A stretch of DNA of 64,000 nt from Pseudomonas benzenivorans (GCF_024397895.1 NZ_CP073346.1:434001-498000), one strand, 5' to 3'. Shown: positions 36,452 through 45,111, numbered from the stretch's first letter. Notes: a model not told the origin generated them from the sequence alone. Translations and numbers: made by a program.

Positions 36452-36521
36452 GGGGGTATCTCCTCGGCAACGGCCTGGCAATGGAGCTTCAATCGGCTCA
36501 CTAACGAATGAATAGCGGGGC

Positions 36522-37901
36522 TCAGCACTCGACCGCGCTGACCGCCAGGCCACCGCGCGAGGTTTCCTTGTACTTGTCGTGCATGTCGGCACCGGTATCG
36601 CGCATGGTGCGGATCACCCGGTCGAGGGAGATGAAGTGCTCGCCATCGCCGCGCAGGGCCATCTGCGCCGCGTTGATCGCCTTCACCGCGGCGATCGCGT
36701 TGCGCTCGATGCACGGCACCTGGACCAGGCCGCCGACCGGGTCGCAGGTCAGTCCGAGGTTGTGCTCCAGGCCGATCTCGGCGGCGTTCTCCAGCTGCTC
36801 CGGGGTGGCGCCGAGGATCTCGGCCAGGCCCGCGGCGGCCATCGCACAGGCCGACCCGACCTCGCCCTGGCAGCCCACTTCGGCGCCGGAGATCGAGGCG
36901 TTCTTCTTGCACAGGATGCCCACGGCCGCGGCCGCCAGCAGGTAGTCGACCACGTCGGCCTCGCTCACCGCCGGGCTGAAGCGCACGTAGTAGTGCAGCA
37001 CCGCCGGGATGATCCCGGCCGCGCCGTTGGTCGGCGCGGTGACCATGCGCCCGCCGGCGGCGTTTTCCTCGTTCACCGCCAGGGCGAACAGGTTGACCCA
37101 CTCCATGCCGCTCAGGGTCGAGCCGATCACGTTGGGCTTGCTCATTTCCTGCAGGCTGCGGTGCAGCTTGGCCGCGCGGCGCTTGACGTTGAGGCCGCCA
37201 GGCAGGATGCCCTCGTGCTTCAGGCCGTTGTCCACGCAGTCGCGCATGGCCTGCCACAGGCGCATCAGACCGGTGCGGATCTCCGCCTCGCTGCGCCAGG
37301 CCTTTTCGTTCTCCATCATCAGCTGGGACACGCGCAGGCCGTGCTGCTTGCACAGGCGCAGCAGCTCGTCACCGCTGGAGAAGTCGTAGGGCAGCCGGGC
37401 GCTATCCTGGTCGAGCTGACCGGCGCTGGCCTGCTCGGCGTCGACCACGAAGCCGCCACCGATCGAATAGTAGGTGTCGCCGTGCAGTTCGCGGCCTTCG
37501 CCGCAGAACGCGGTCAGGGTCATGGCGTTGGGGTGATAGGGCAGGTTCTCGTCCAGCAGCAGCATGTCGCGCTGCCAGTCGAAGGCCACCGGCAGGCGGC
37601 CGTCCAGTTGCAACTGGCCACTCTCGCGCAGCGCCTCGATGCGCGCGCCGATCTGGCTCGGGTCGATGCTGTCCGGCCACTCGCCCATCAGCCCTATGAT
37701 CACCGCGTTGTCGCTGCCGTGGCCGACCCCGGTGGCCGACAGCGAGCCGTACAGGCGCACTTCGACGCGGCCCACGCGCTCGAGCATGCGCCGCTCGCGC
37801 AGGGCGCCGACGAACAATGCCGCGGCACGCATGGGGCCAACAGTATGGGAGCTGGAAGGCCCGATACCGATCTTGAACAGGTCGAACACACTAATGGACA
37901 T
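36522..37901 (-). CDS. sdaB: Iron-sulfur L-serine dehydratase
   Basis: It deaminates L-serine to pyruvate and ammonia using a [4Fe-4S] cluster. This single-chain form has 459 residues, with the beta domain ([19 protein letters not shown]) and alpha domain fused. Cluster cysteines are in [25 protein letters not shown] and near GLTCDPVGG. The ATG at 37901 starts [12 protein letters not shown]. Serine is where glycine from sarcosine or hippurate enters central metabolism, so the gene completes carbon use from creatine and hippurate. A variant of the 19-bp motif lies 89 bp upstream. SdaA is an equally fitting name. Confidence 0.92.
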   Translation of the reverse strand: MSISVFDLFKIGIGPSSSHTVGPMRAAALFVGALRERRMLERVGRVEVRLYGSLSATGVGHGSDNAVIIGLMGEWPDSIDPSQIGARIEALRESGQLQLDGRLPVAFDWQRDMLLLDENLPYHPNAMTLTAFCGEGRELHGDTYYSIGGGFVVDAEQASAGQLDQDSARLPYDFSSGDELLRLCKQHGLRVSQLMMENEKAWRSEAEIRTGLMRLWQAMRDCVDNGLKHEGILPGGLNVKRRAAKLHRSLQEMSKPNVIGSTLSGMEWVNLFALAVNEENAAGGRMVTAPTNGAAGIIPAVLHYYVRFSPAVSEADVVDYLLAAAAVGILCKKNASISGAEVGCQGEVGSACAMAAAGLAEILGATPEQLENAAEIGLEHNLGLTCDPVGGLVQVPCIERNAIAAVKAINAAQMALRGDGEHFISLDRVIRTMRDTGADMHDKYKETSRGGLAVSAVEC

Positions 37902-37989
37902 AACCGAATCCTCTGCCGCTTGCGCACCCTGAGGTGCGTGCAATACGAAGGATTGTGGGCTGCCCCGGAACAGAAAAACTGTCTAACCT

Positions 37990-38008
37990 CGACCCGAAGT
38001 TGCTCGGC
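37990..38008 (-). promoter_or_regulatory. Variant of the shared motif upstream of serine dehydratase
   Basis: On the minus strand this reads GCCGAGCAACTTCGGGTCG, keeping CAA-TTCGGGTCG of the creatinase motif. The near edge is 89 bp from the start codon, inside the 87-101 bp range of the other three sites, and an ATTG block occurs at the same 39-bp offset. Confidence 0.45.
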
Positions 38009-38118
38009 TTCGTCGCCCTTTGGGCGAGCTTAGGTCATGCGAACACTGACAAGCTATCCGCCTGGCACTGGTCCGCTCCCGCTCGCCCGAGAACATCGAG
38101 ACCTGATGAAACGACGCC

Positions 38119-38244
38119 ATGGACCTTAAGGAAAAAACTCAAAAGATTTCACCAGGCAAAAACCAAAACTACACCAACCCGAACCACCTGGAAATCGGTA
38201 GGGGCAGCGCCCTGCGCGATGGCCCCAAAGAGGGCCTGGCATGA
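38119..38244 (+). CDS. Small open frame upstream of the integrase remnant
   Basis: This 41-codon frame (start MDLKEKTQKISPG) is rich in Lys, Asn and Gly and ends overlapping the start of the integrase remnant frame. It resembles a phage- or island-type small protein or a decayed piece of the integrase gene's upstream region. No family is recognised and it may not be expressed. Confidence 0.25.
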   Translation: MDLKEKTQKISPGKNQNYTNPNHLEIGRGSALRDGPKEGLA

Positions 38245-38581
38245 TCGCTCGCCTGTCCATACCTGATTCTAGAGCTCGTAAGCGTGAGCAGCTGAACGCT
38301 AAACGCCAATGGAATGCGGTGACCGAGGACTATCTGTCCAAGGCGTTCAAGATGGCCCGAGATGGATCGAGAACCTATGACGCCATGCCTAAAGCAGAGT
38401 GTCCAATATTTCACGAGATACGAGCGCGGGTGCTTGGCTTTACAGGCAGCAGGGTTACCCGCAGGAATACACACAAGCGTTGCAGAGCCATGCCGATGTA
38501 AAGATGACCGATGAGTACCGAAAGGGGGCCAAAAAGGAGGGAGAGAAATTTATGCAGGCGAGCGCCGAACTGAAGGCCTGA
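38241..38581 (+). pseudogene. Tyrosine recombinase (integrase) C-terminal remnant, frameshifted
   Basis: Two overlapping frames together give the C-terminal catalytic region of a phage-type integrase. The first ends AECPIFHEIRA and the second continues GAWLYRQQGYPQEYTQALQSHADVKMTDEY. These carry the H-x-x-R box and the final His and Tyr nucleophile of the family. A single missing base near 38423 separates them (the expected reading is HEIRSAGAWLY). The N-terminal part is absent. It faces the 3' end of tRNA-Val, the usual place for an island integrase, so it is probably the relic of the element that brought in sequence to its left. Confidence 0.85.
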
Positions 38582-38616
38582 GTCGCCACTGCGTTACCTC
38601 AAAATATTCCCAAACG

Positions 38617-38648
38617 AAAAAAGGCGATCCTTGCGGATCGCCTTTTTT
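38617..38648. terminator. Rho-independent terminator, bidirectional
   Basis: AAAAAAGGCGATCC (38617-38630) and GGATCGCCTTTTTT (38635-38648) are perfect 14-bp arms around TTGC. It ends the tRNA-Val transcript on the minus strand and the integrase remnant on the plus strand. Confidence 0.93.
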
Positions 38649-38673
38649 ACCCCCGCGCTAGACGGGATCGAAT

Positions 38674-38750
38674 TGGTAGGCACAATTGGATTCGAACCAA
38701 CGACCCCCACCATGTCAAGGTGGTGCTCTAACCAACTGAGCTATGTGCCT
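38674..38750 (-). tRNA. tRNA-Val (anticodon GAC)
   Basis: The 77-base sequence folds into a standard cloverleaf: a 7-bp acceptor (AGGCACA with TGTGCCT), D-arm AGCTCAGTTGGTTAGAGC, anticodon stem CCACC/GGTGG with loop TTGACAT (anticodon GAC) and T-loop TTCGAAT. The encoded 3' end is ACCA. A terminator follows directly. The 3' end faces the integrase remnant, as expected for a tRNA-borne attachment site. Confidence 0.97.
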
Positions 38751-38935
38751 TCGATGGGTGCGCATTCTACGGAGCCGCCAAAAAGAGTCAACACCTTTTT
38801 TCGCTAACTAACTGAAAAAATGAATTTTTTGCCACACTCCGCTACGTTTAATATTTTGCACAGCCTACTAGCCGAGTATTTTCAACTCCGGTAGCATCGA
38901 ACCATTCGTAAAAAATATAAAACAGAGGATGCAAA

Positions 38936-40219
38936 ATGGCGCACACGGCATATCCACAATCCTATTACGCCGCCTCAGCAAATCCCGTCCCCGCCCGCCC
39001 GGAGCTGAACGGCGAAGTAGAGACCGATGTCTGCATAGTCGGTGCTGGCTATACCGGCCTGTCCACGGCCCTGTTCCTACTGGAGAGCGGCTTCAAGGTG
39101 AGCATCGTCGAAGCCGCCAAAGTCGGCTTCGGCGCCTCGGGCCGTAACGGCGGTCAGATCGTCAACAGCTACAGTCGCGACATCGATGTCATCGAGCGCA
39201 CCGTCGGTCCCAAGCAGGCCCAGTTGCTGGGACAGATGGCCTTCGAGGGCGGACGCATCATTCGTGAGCGCGTCGCCAAGTACAACATCCAGTGCGACCT
39301 AAAGGACGGCGGCGTGTTCGCGGCCATCACCGGCAAGCAGATGGACCACCTGGAATCACAGAAGAAGCTGTGGGAGCGCTACGGTCATACCCAGCTGGAG
39401 CTGATGGATGCCAAGCGCATTCGCGAGGTGGTGGCCACCGACAACTACATCGGCGGCATGCTCGACATGAGCGGCGGCCATATTCATCCGCTCAATCTGG
39501 CCCTCGGCGAGGCGGCCGCTGTCGAATCCCTGGGGGGCGTGATCTACGAACAGTCCCCGGCCATTCGTATCGAGCGCGGCGCCAACCCTGTGGTGCACAC
39601 ACCTCAAGGGCGCGTCAAAGCCAAGTTCGTGGTGGTCGCCGGTAACGCCTACCTCGGCAACCTGATCCCTGAGCTCTCGGCCAAATCGATGCCCTGCGGC
39701 ACCCAGGTCATCACCACCGAACCGCTATCGGATGAACTGGCCAGCAACCTGCTGCCGCAGGACTACTGCGTGGAAGACTGCAACTACCTGCTCGACTACT
39801 ATCGCCTGTCCGGCGACAAGCGCCTGATCTTCGGCGGCGGCGTGGTCTACGGTGCCCGCGACCCGGCCAACATCGAGTCGATCATCCGACCGAAGATGCT
39901 CAAGACCTTTCCGCAACTGAAGGATGTGAAGATCGACTTCGCCTGGACCGGCAACTTCCTGCTGACCCTGTCGCGCCTGCCTCAGGTCGGTCGCCTCGGC
40001 GACAACATCTACTACTCGCAAGGCTGCAGCGGCCACGGCGTGACTTACACCCACGTGGCCGGCAAGGTCCTGGCGGAGGCCCTGCGCGGTCAGGCCGAGC
40101 GCTTCGATGCCTTTGCCGAACTGCCCCACTACCCCTTCCCTGGTGGCCAGCTGTTCCGCGTGCCATTCACCGCCATGGGCGCCTGGTACTACAGCCTGCG
40201 CGACCGACTCGGCGTCTGA
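38936..40219 (+). CDS. FAD-dependent oxidoreductase, gamma-glutamylputrescine oxidase type
   Basis: This 427-residue DAO-family flavoenzyme has the N-terminal dinucleotide motif VCIVGAGYTGLSTALFLLESG and a C-terminal substrate region (YYSQGCSGHGVTYTHVAGKVLAEAL). It closely resembles the PuuB/PauB family, which oxidises gamma-glutamylputrescine in polyamine breakdown. GAGG precedes the ATG. It stands alone between tRNA-Val and a terminator, without other puu genes, and has the look of core-genome sequence. Related amine substrates are possible. Confidence 0.88.
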   Translation: MAHTAYPQSYYAASANPVPARPELNGEVETDVCIVGAGYTGLSTALFLLESGFKVSIVEAAKVGFGASGRNGGQIVNSYSRDIDVIERTVGPKQAQLLGQMAFEGGRIIRERVAKYNIQCDLKDGGVFAAITGKQMDHLESQKKLWERYGHTQLELMDAKRIREVVATDNYIGGMLDMSGGHIHPLNLALGEAAAVESLGGVIYEQSPAIRIERGANPVVHTPQGRVKAKFVVVAGNAYLGNLIPELSAKSMPCGTQVITTEPLSDELASNLLPQDYCVEDCNYLLDYYRLSGDKRLIFGGGVVYGARDPANIESIIRPKMLKTFPQLKDVKIDFAWTGNFLLTLSRLPQVGRLGDNIYYSQGCSGHGVTYTHVAGKVLAEALRGQAERFDAFAELPHYPFPGGQLFRVPFTAMGAWYYSLRDRLGV

Positions 40220-40232
40220 TCGACCACACACA

Positions 40233-40262
40233 GCAAAACGGCGCCAATTGGCGCCGTTTTGC
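40233..40262. terminator. Rho-independent terminator between convergent genes
   Basis: GCAAAACGGCGCC (40233-40245) and GGCGCCGTTTTGC (40250-40262) pair perfectly around AATT. It lies 13 bp after the oxidoreductase stop and just past the end of the convergent cysteine-peptidase gene, so it serves both. Confidence 0.9.
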
Positions 40263-40274
40263 ATTTAGCCGCAG

Positions 40275-41246
40275 TCACTGCGCCAACGGACAAACCGGTG
40301 GCGCAACGCACTGCTCCGCCGTCCCCGACGCCTGACCAACCGTATCCTTGAAACGGCGCTCCTCCGGTGCCAGACGCCTAGCACAACTCAGCGCCTGCTC
40401 CGCTCCCTGCCGACAGCCGCGCTCACCCAGCACCTGCGAAAGATTGAACCAGCCCGCGGCAAAATCCGGTTGACGCTCCAGGCTGGTGCGCAGCGCATGC
40501 TCGGCCCCGAGCTTGTCGCCACCGTTGTAGCGGCTGTTGGCCAAGGCGAACCATGCCAGGGACTGTTCCGGCCACTGCCGGGTGGCCGTACGGTAGGCGC
40601 TCTGCGCCGCCGCGTCATGGCCGGTCTCTTCCAGGTCGCTGGCCGCCTGGAGCCATGGATGCAACTCTGGCCGCGCCGGTAGCTGGTCCGCCGGCAGGGT
40701 CAGCACCGCCCAGCGCCCGCCACGCGCCCAGGTGCTGTCGAAGCTGGCAAAACTGGTCAGCCAGCGGCGTTCGGTGCCGGAGCGCAGAATCAGGGTGCGC
40801 TCGCGGCGGTCGAAGCCGACCAGCACGGCGAAATGCCAACGGGGGTACCAATCGAGTGCAAGGTTCTGCAGAACCAGCACCGGATTGCCCGCCGCCACTT
40901 CCGCCAACAAGGCATCCAGGCGCGGCTCGAGGGGATACACCAGCAGGTCATGAGCACGCGCGGCCGCCACCATCTCGACCTGCAGACTGCCCTCGCGACC
41001 AGGAATGAACACTCGCTCCTTGAGCGCTCCGGGACCGGTCAGCACCCCGCGGTGGTTGAGCATGGTCGCCAGCGCTGCTGGACCGCATTGGTAGGCGCTC
41101 TGCGGGAAGAACGGCACATTGCTCAGCTCCACCCGCTCAGGAAGACGCGAGGTCTCCGGCAGCAACACCGGAGACCTCGCGCATGCACCCAGCAGAACTA
41201 CTAACAAGAAAGGAAGGTAGTGCCAGCCACTCAACGATTTATGCAT
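40275..41246 (-). CDS. C39-like cysteine peptidase lipoprotein with TPR tail (PA2778 family)
   Basis: This 323-residue protein has a lipoprotein signal with lipobox LLGAC (Cys22). Next comes a C39-like papain-fold domain with the catalytic Cys in QCGPAALATML and the His in WHFAVLVGF. The C-terminal half (about 195-305) has tetratricopeptide-like repeats. It matches the PA2778 family of Pseudomonas, whose substrate is unknown to me. Its start overlaps the end of the preceding PA2779-type gene by 16 bp, so the two are a coupled pair at the cell envelope. Confidence 0.9.
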   Translation of the reverse strand: MHKSLSGWHYLPFLLVVLLGACARSPVLLPETSRLPERVELSNVPFFPQSAYQCGPAALATMLNHRGVLTGPGALKERVFIPGREGSLQVEMVAAARAHDLLVYPLEPRLDALLAEVAAGNPVLVLQNLALDWYPRWHFAVLVGFDRRERTLILRSGTERRWLTSFASFDSTWARGGRWAVLTLPADQLPARPELHPWLQAASDLEETGHDAAAQSAYRTATRQWPEQSLAWFALANSRYNGGDKLGAEHALRTSLERQPDFAAGWFNLSQVLGERGCRQGAEQALSCARRLAPEERRFKDTVGQASGTAEQCVAPPVCPLAQ

Positions 41247-41632
41247 TTCACGAAACTGAAGATATTGGTGGCGCAGAGCATATCCGTGATGATGAAGATC
41301 ACCAAGAACAGCACGATGATCCCAACCACGCCGCTCCCTGCCGGAGCCTCCTGCAGCTGCTGATTGAACTGCGCCAGCTCGGCGTTGGTCAGGCTGTTGA
41401 TGCGATCCTCAACCTGCGCTGGCTCCACGCCCATGGCCTCGAGCTTCTTCTGTACCCCCTGATCTTCCAGCATGCCCAGCAGCTGCTGACGGTCGACCTG
41501 CTGCTGTTGCGTGGCCAGCACCTCGCTGGTGCCGATCATGGCCGCATTGGCCAGTGGAACCTGGGCGACCATAAGCAGATGGAAAACCGCCAGGGCGGCG
41601 GCCAAACGACGAAACAGAGAATGCTTGCACAT
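41231..41632 (-). CDS. Small membrane protein, PA2779 family
   Basis: This 133-residue protein has an N-terminal signal-like segment (RLAAALAVFHLLMVAQVPLA), a glutamine-rich helical middle and a C-terminal membrane helix (GVVGIIVLFLVIFIITDML). The ATG at 41632 is preceded by GGAG; an ATG five codons earlier is also open. It overlaps and precedes the PA2778-type peptidase gene, the conserved pairing in Pseudomonas. It may be the peptidase substrate or partner, but function is unknown. Confidence 0.88.
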   Translation of the reverse strand: MCKHSLFRRLAAALAVFHLLMVAQVPLANAAMIGTSEVLATQQQQVDRQQLLGMLEDQGVQKKLEAMGVEPAQVEDRINSLTNAELAQFNQQLQEAPAGSGVVGIIVLFLVIFIITDMLCATNIFSFVKCINR

Positions 41633-41930
41633 AGCGGTCATCTCCAAAGGCGGTCATGCCACGCACCGGGCGGTACGAAAGGCGTCTTTCTCAGCATAGA
41701 CAACCTACGCGTAATGAAACCTGCCAGTAGCAGCAGCTGCCGGCCATCGGCCGCCCGCAGAACCTGATAGGCACAGTTAGGCGAAGGGGCGCGCCCGAGA
41801 GCCCGGAAGTTTCAACAACTTCCCCCTCAAGACACCGCGCTGGCACACCGATAGGCTGCAACATTCAGCACTGGGATTGCTGGTAAACTCGCCGCCCCGG
41901 CCGCTTTCCCTGACCATCGAAAGACCGCCG

Positions 41931-41990
41931 ATGAGTGAATTACCTGCAGCACGCCTACCAGCAGCAGGCACGCCAGCAGAACCCAGATGA
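41931..41990 (+). CDS. Short leader frame ahead of the dusA fragment
   Basis: This 19-codon frame (MSELPAARLP...) ends in ATGA, overlapping the first ATG of the dusA fragment. It could be a translationally coupled leader peptide of dusA or chance. A TAAACT -10-like element lies upstream at 41884-41889. Confidence 0.3.
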   Translation: MSELPAARLPAAGTPAEPR

Positions 41991-42097
41991 TGAAGATGCC
42001 CGAAGAACAAGCCAAAGCGCAGCCCAAAACAGCCACAGAAGTGTCTCGCCGCTTCTCCGTGGCGCCGATGATGGATGGGAAGGTTAAAAGTCTCTAA
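41987..42097 (+). pseudogene. dusA: 5' fragment of tRNA-dihydrouridine synthase A
   Basis: The frame encodes a lysine- and glutamine-rich leader and then SRRFSVAPMMD, the invariant start of DusA. After the second Met-Asp the family should read WTDRH, but the sequence changes to GKVKSL and a stop. The gene is therefore broken exactly at the DNA encoding the N-terminal VAPMMD. This is the documented insertion point of dusA-associated integrative elements. The rest of dusA is not in the window. Confidence 0.82.
42059..42077 (+). other. Probable dusA attachment site (island boundary)
   Basis: GTGGCGCCGATGATGGATG marks where dusA coding sequence ends and unrelated, less GC-rich sequence begins. 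dusA-associated elements recombine at this conserved stretch and leave a direct repeat of it at the other end. The partner repeat should lie to the right, and I did not find it inside the window. Confidence 0.65.
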
Positions 42098-42285
42098 GGA
42101 CTGAAAATACTGGGCTGCTGGCCCATCCTCTTGGCGCTCGTACCACTTTTTTACCACCCCCCTCCGTTGACCGCTATTGGCCTCAACGCCATACACTGGG
42201 CCCTACCCCAACTAAGCAACTCTCTCTTGGGGCGGATACACCCAGCTCCGGCTCCGCCCCGTCCTGTGTCACTCGCGGTGGCAAC

Positions 42286-43269
42286 TCATGAACGCAGGTC
42301 AACAAGTACACGCCCTGTCACGCCTCCTGATAACAACTTCCTGCTGCATTCCGTTAGCGACTCCAAGGCAATGGTTTCAGTCAATGAGTCCAACAGACTG
42401 AGAGGCATGGTTTCTGCGAGTCGCTTCCATACGTGCAAGCGACGCTGCTTGGGTTGGCGGACTGACTCTATACCCACCAACCTTAACCCCCGCAGGATGA
42501 ATGGCATTAGCGTTGTCGAAAGCTGCGGGCTGGCCGCGAGGCCGCAGCAGGTCACAACACCACCTTCCGCGGTTTCGGCCAATATCCTCGACAGTGCCGA
42601 ACCGCCCACACAATCAATCGCACCTGCCCACTTCTGGCTCTCTAGAGGCCTAGCCAGTGCCGCCATGTCCTCGCGAGGAACAACCTCGGTAGCGCCCAAC
42701 TTCCTGAGGTAATCGTGGTTCTCCTGACGCCCGGTGACAGCCGCAACGTGATAGCCAAGGGCGCTCAAAAGGGCAACCGCTATGCTGCCCACCCCGCCAC
42801 TTGCCCCCGTTACCACCACCGGTCCACTCGACGGCAGAACATGGCCCTCTTCCAGCTCCAGAATGCTCAGCATGGCGGTTACACCGGCGGTTCCAAGCGC
42901 CATCGCCTGCTGCAAGGTCAATCCCACCGGAAGCTTCACCAGCCAGTCTGCCGGAACCCACGCTCTTTGTGCATATCCGCCGAAGTGGCTTACGCCAGCC
43001 TCCCACCCGGTCGACACGACTGCATCGCCCTCGCAATAATCCGGCGAAGACGACTGCAGCACAGTTCCGGAAAAGTCCACCCCAGGCACCAACGGGAACT
43101 TTCGAACAATCTTTCCCTGGCCGGTAACGGCCAAGGCATCCTTGTAATTCAGGCCGGAATAATCGACCTGCACTAATACACCTTCGCCAGAAAGGTCGCT
43201 GTCCTTCAGCTGCACTAGTTCGGCTGTATGCGCACCATCGACTTGAGAAACAAGCAACGCCTTGAACAT
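42286..43269 (-). CDS. acuI: Acrylyl-CoA reductase-like oxidoreductase (AcuI/YhdH family)
   Basis: This 327-residue medium-chain reductase is closely similar along its length to E. coli YhdH/AcuI: SGLNYKDALAVTGQGKIVRKFPLVPGVDF, VTGASGGVGSIAVALLSALGY and ECSRKLLSGGVTGRVLVDL. AcuI reduces acryloyl-CoA to propionyl-CoA with NADPH and detoxifies acryloyl-CoA in DMSP- and acrylate-using bacteria. It follows an acyl-CoA ligase gene by 40 bp and is probably its operon partner. It is the first gene after the dusA break. The enzyme may also accept other 2-enoyl-CoAs. Confidence 0.87.
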   Translation of the reverse strand: MFKALLVSQVDGAHTAELVQLKDSDLSGEGVLVQVDYSGLNYKDALAVTGQGKIVRKFPLVPGVDFSGTVLQSSSPDYCEGDAVVSTGWEAGVSHFGGYAQRAWVPADWLVKLPVGLTLQQAMALGTAGVTAMLSILELEEGHVLPSSGPVVVTGASGGVGSIAVALLSALGYHVAAVTGRQENHDYLRKLGATEVVPREDMAALARPLESQKWAGAIDCVGGSALSRILAETAEGGVVTCCGLAASPQLSTTLMPFILRGLRLVGIESVRQPKQRRLHVWKRLAETMPLSLLDSLTETIALESLTECSRKLLSGGVTGRVLVDLRS

Positions 43270-43309
43270 GCACTCCCCCTAATCAGAGTTCTCGTAGCCC
43301 AAGCCGGCG

Positions 43310-44956
43310 CTAAACGGGCTCGGCCAGAGCGCCTGAGAACTGCTCTGTGTATATTTTTCTCAAGTCTGCACGTCGGATCTTCCCGGTGGATGTGACGGAG
43401 AAGTCGCGTACAAACGTAATGAATTTCGGGTAGCAATGCGCGGCCAGACGTTGCTTCACGAAGGCTTGCAACTCATCTTTCAGCCTCTGGTCGGCCTCAA
43501 TGCCATCGCGCAGACGAACAAAAGCCACGATCGCTTCCCCGCTACGCTCATCAGGCACACCGATGACTCCGGCCTCGGCCACCTTGTCATGGGCCGCCAG
43601 TTGATTCTCCACCTCATCAGGTCCCACGCGCAGTCCGTTGACCATGATCAAGTCGTCCAGACGGCCGTAGTAATAGAGATAGCCCTGATCGTCCAACATG
43701 CCGCGATCTCCGCTGCGCAGCCAACCATTGATAATCCTGTCCGCCGTTTTCTGCGGCTGATTCCAATAGCCAAGCATATTGGTCGGATCGTCATACCAGA
43801 TTGCTATTTCGCCAGTTACACCAGGCTGCAGTGGCTGCCCCTCGCTGTCGATGATGCAAACCCTCTTGCCGGGCGTAATGCGCCCCACGGAATTCGCAGG
43901 CGCCTCATAGAGGCTGGTACAACACACAGATGTCTGGTTGGACTCGGTCAGGCCGAACTCATCGTTCACCGGCGCATTGAAGATAACCTGCGCCCACTTC
44001 AATACCTCAGGTGCCAGTGCCTCGCCGCCCGTCATGATTGCCCGAACGTGCAGCTCGAGCTTTTCGTTGGAACGCTCGGCCCTCATTTTTCTTAGAACCG
44101 CGGTCGCCAGGTAGGGACAGGTCACTCGATGGCGCTGCATCAGTTGGTAGCTACGCCGAACCGAAAACCGGCCAGGACTCGCAACCAGTGGGTGACCAAA
44201 ATAGAGTGCTGGAAATACCACATCACCCAGGGAGCCCAGCCACGACCAGTCTGAGGCAGTCCAAAATACGTCGGCATTCTTCGGCGCCATCTCAAAGCCC
44301 AGCTGGAAGCAAGGCAGGTGGCCGTTGACGATTCTGTGACCATGCAAGGCGCCCTTGGGATTACCCGTGGTGCCCGATGTGTAGAAAATCAGGGCTGGCT
44401 GGTTGGCCTCAGTCTGCACAGGCTCCAATTCATCGCCAGAATCAAGCAGCAGCTCGTCGAAATCCAGCTCATGGCCTTCGGCCTGCTGATGAATGACTGC
44501 CCGGTGTACTACCGAGGGGAGATCCAGGCCGTTTAGCTTGTCGGCCCCCGAGCGATCTGTAATCACCAGAGATGCAGCACAGTCGTTGATTCTGAATGAC
44601 AGCCCGTCGCCGGTATACAAGCCTGCGATAGGTACGGAAATGGCGCCCAACTTAAATATGGCCAGATGGCTGACCAGCGCCTCTACGTCCTGACCAAGGA
44701 TAATGACTACACGATCCCCTCTGTTGATGCCAAGCTTGCGTAGCCGGCAGGCCAAGTTGTCCGATAGTTGCTTGAGAGCAGCGAAAGTGAAGCGTCGAAC
44801 GCCCCGCTCGGAATCCTCAATGACCGCGGTGCCCAGAGGTGTCGTGCGGGCGTGCCGATCGCAGATGAGCTCTGCAATATTGATATGCTTGGGAACATCC
44901 CACACGAAATCATTGAAAAGCCGCTCATAGGACAGCACGCCTGGCTGAATAAGCAC
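43310..44956 (-). CDS. Acyl-CoA ligase 1 (AMP-forming, ANL superfamily)
   Basis: This 548-residue ligase activates a carboxylic acid to its CoA thioester through an acyl-adenylate. Motifs are the P-loop FYTSGTTGNPKGALHGH, NDEFGLTESNQT, the hinge region YLYYYGRLDDLIMVNGLRVGPDEVE and the C-terminal catalytic lysine in TSTGKIRRADLRK. It is clearly paralogous to the second ligase at 50338-51990. The start is GTG with GAGG at 7 bases. A LysR-type operator lies about 115-132 bp upstream and a divergent LysR gene beyond it. The pair with AcuI suggests activation of a short unsaturated or betaine-type acid; the substrate is unknown. Confidence 0.9.
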   Translation of the reverse strand: MLIQPGVLSYERLFNDFVWDVPKHINIAELICDRHARTTPLGTAVIEDSERGVRRFTFAALKQLSDNLACRLRKLGINRGDRVVIILGQDVEALVSHLAIFKLGAISVPIAGLYTGDGLSFRINDCAASLVITDRSGADKLNGLDLPSVVHRAVIHQQAEGHELDFDELLLDSGDELEPVQTEANQPALIFYTSGTTGNPKGALHGHRIVNGHLPCFQLGFEMAPKNADVFWTASDWSWLGSLGDVVFPALYFGHPLVASPGRFSVRRSYQLMQRHRVTCPYLATAVLRKMRAERSNEKLELHVRAIMTGGEALAPEVLKWAQVIFNAPVNDEFGLTESNQTSVCCTSLYEAPANSVGRITPGKRVCIIDSEGQPLQPGVTGEIAIWYDDPTNMLGYWNQPQKTADRIINGWLRSGDRGMLDDQGYLYYYGRLDDLIMVNGLRVGPDEVENQLAAHDKVAEAGVIGVPDERSGEAIVAFVRLRDGIEADQRLKDELQAFVKQRLAAHCYPKFITFVRDFSVTSTGKIRRADLRKIYTEQFSGALAEPV

Positions 44957-45069
44957 CGCACCACCTCACTAACTAGGTTAACTGCATTAAGATGTGAACC
45001 GCCCAGCGGCATCGCGTTATAGCTTTTCAAACCACTTGTTTTTTTGGAAGCGACAATTTCCTATATGGT

Positions 45070-45088
45070 CTATCGAAAGCGTCGATAG
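45070..45088. promoter_or_regulatory. LysR-type operator, site 1
   Basis: CTATCGA-AAGCG-TCGATAG is a perfect 7-bp inverted repeat containing ATC-N9-GAT and T-N11-A, the LysR recognition pattern. It lies 24 bp before the LysR start and 114-132 bp before ligase 1. A near copy occurs upstream of ligase 2. Confidence 0.75.
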
Positions 45089-45111
45089 CGTCACCTAGAC
45101 AGGATCAACAC

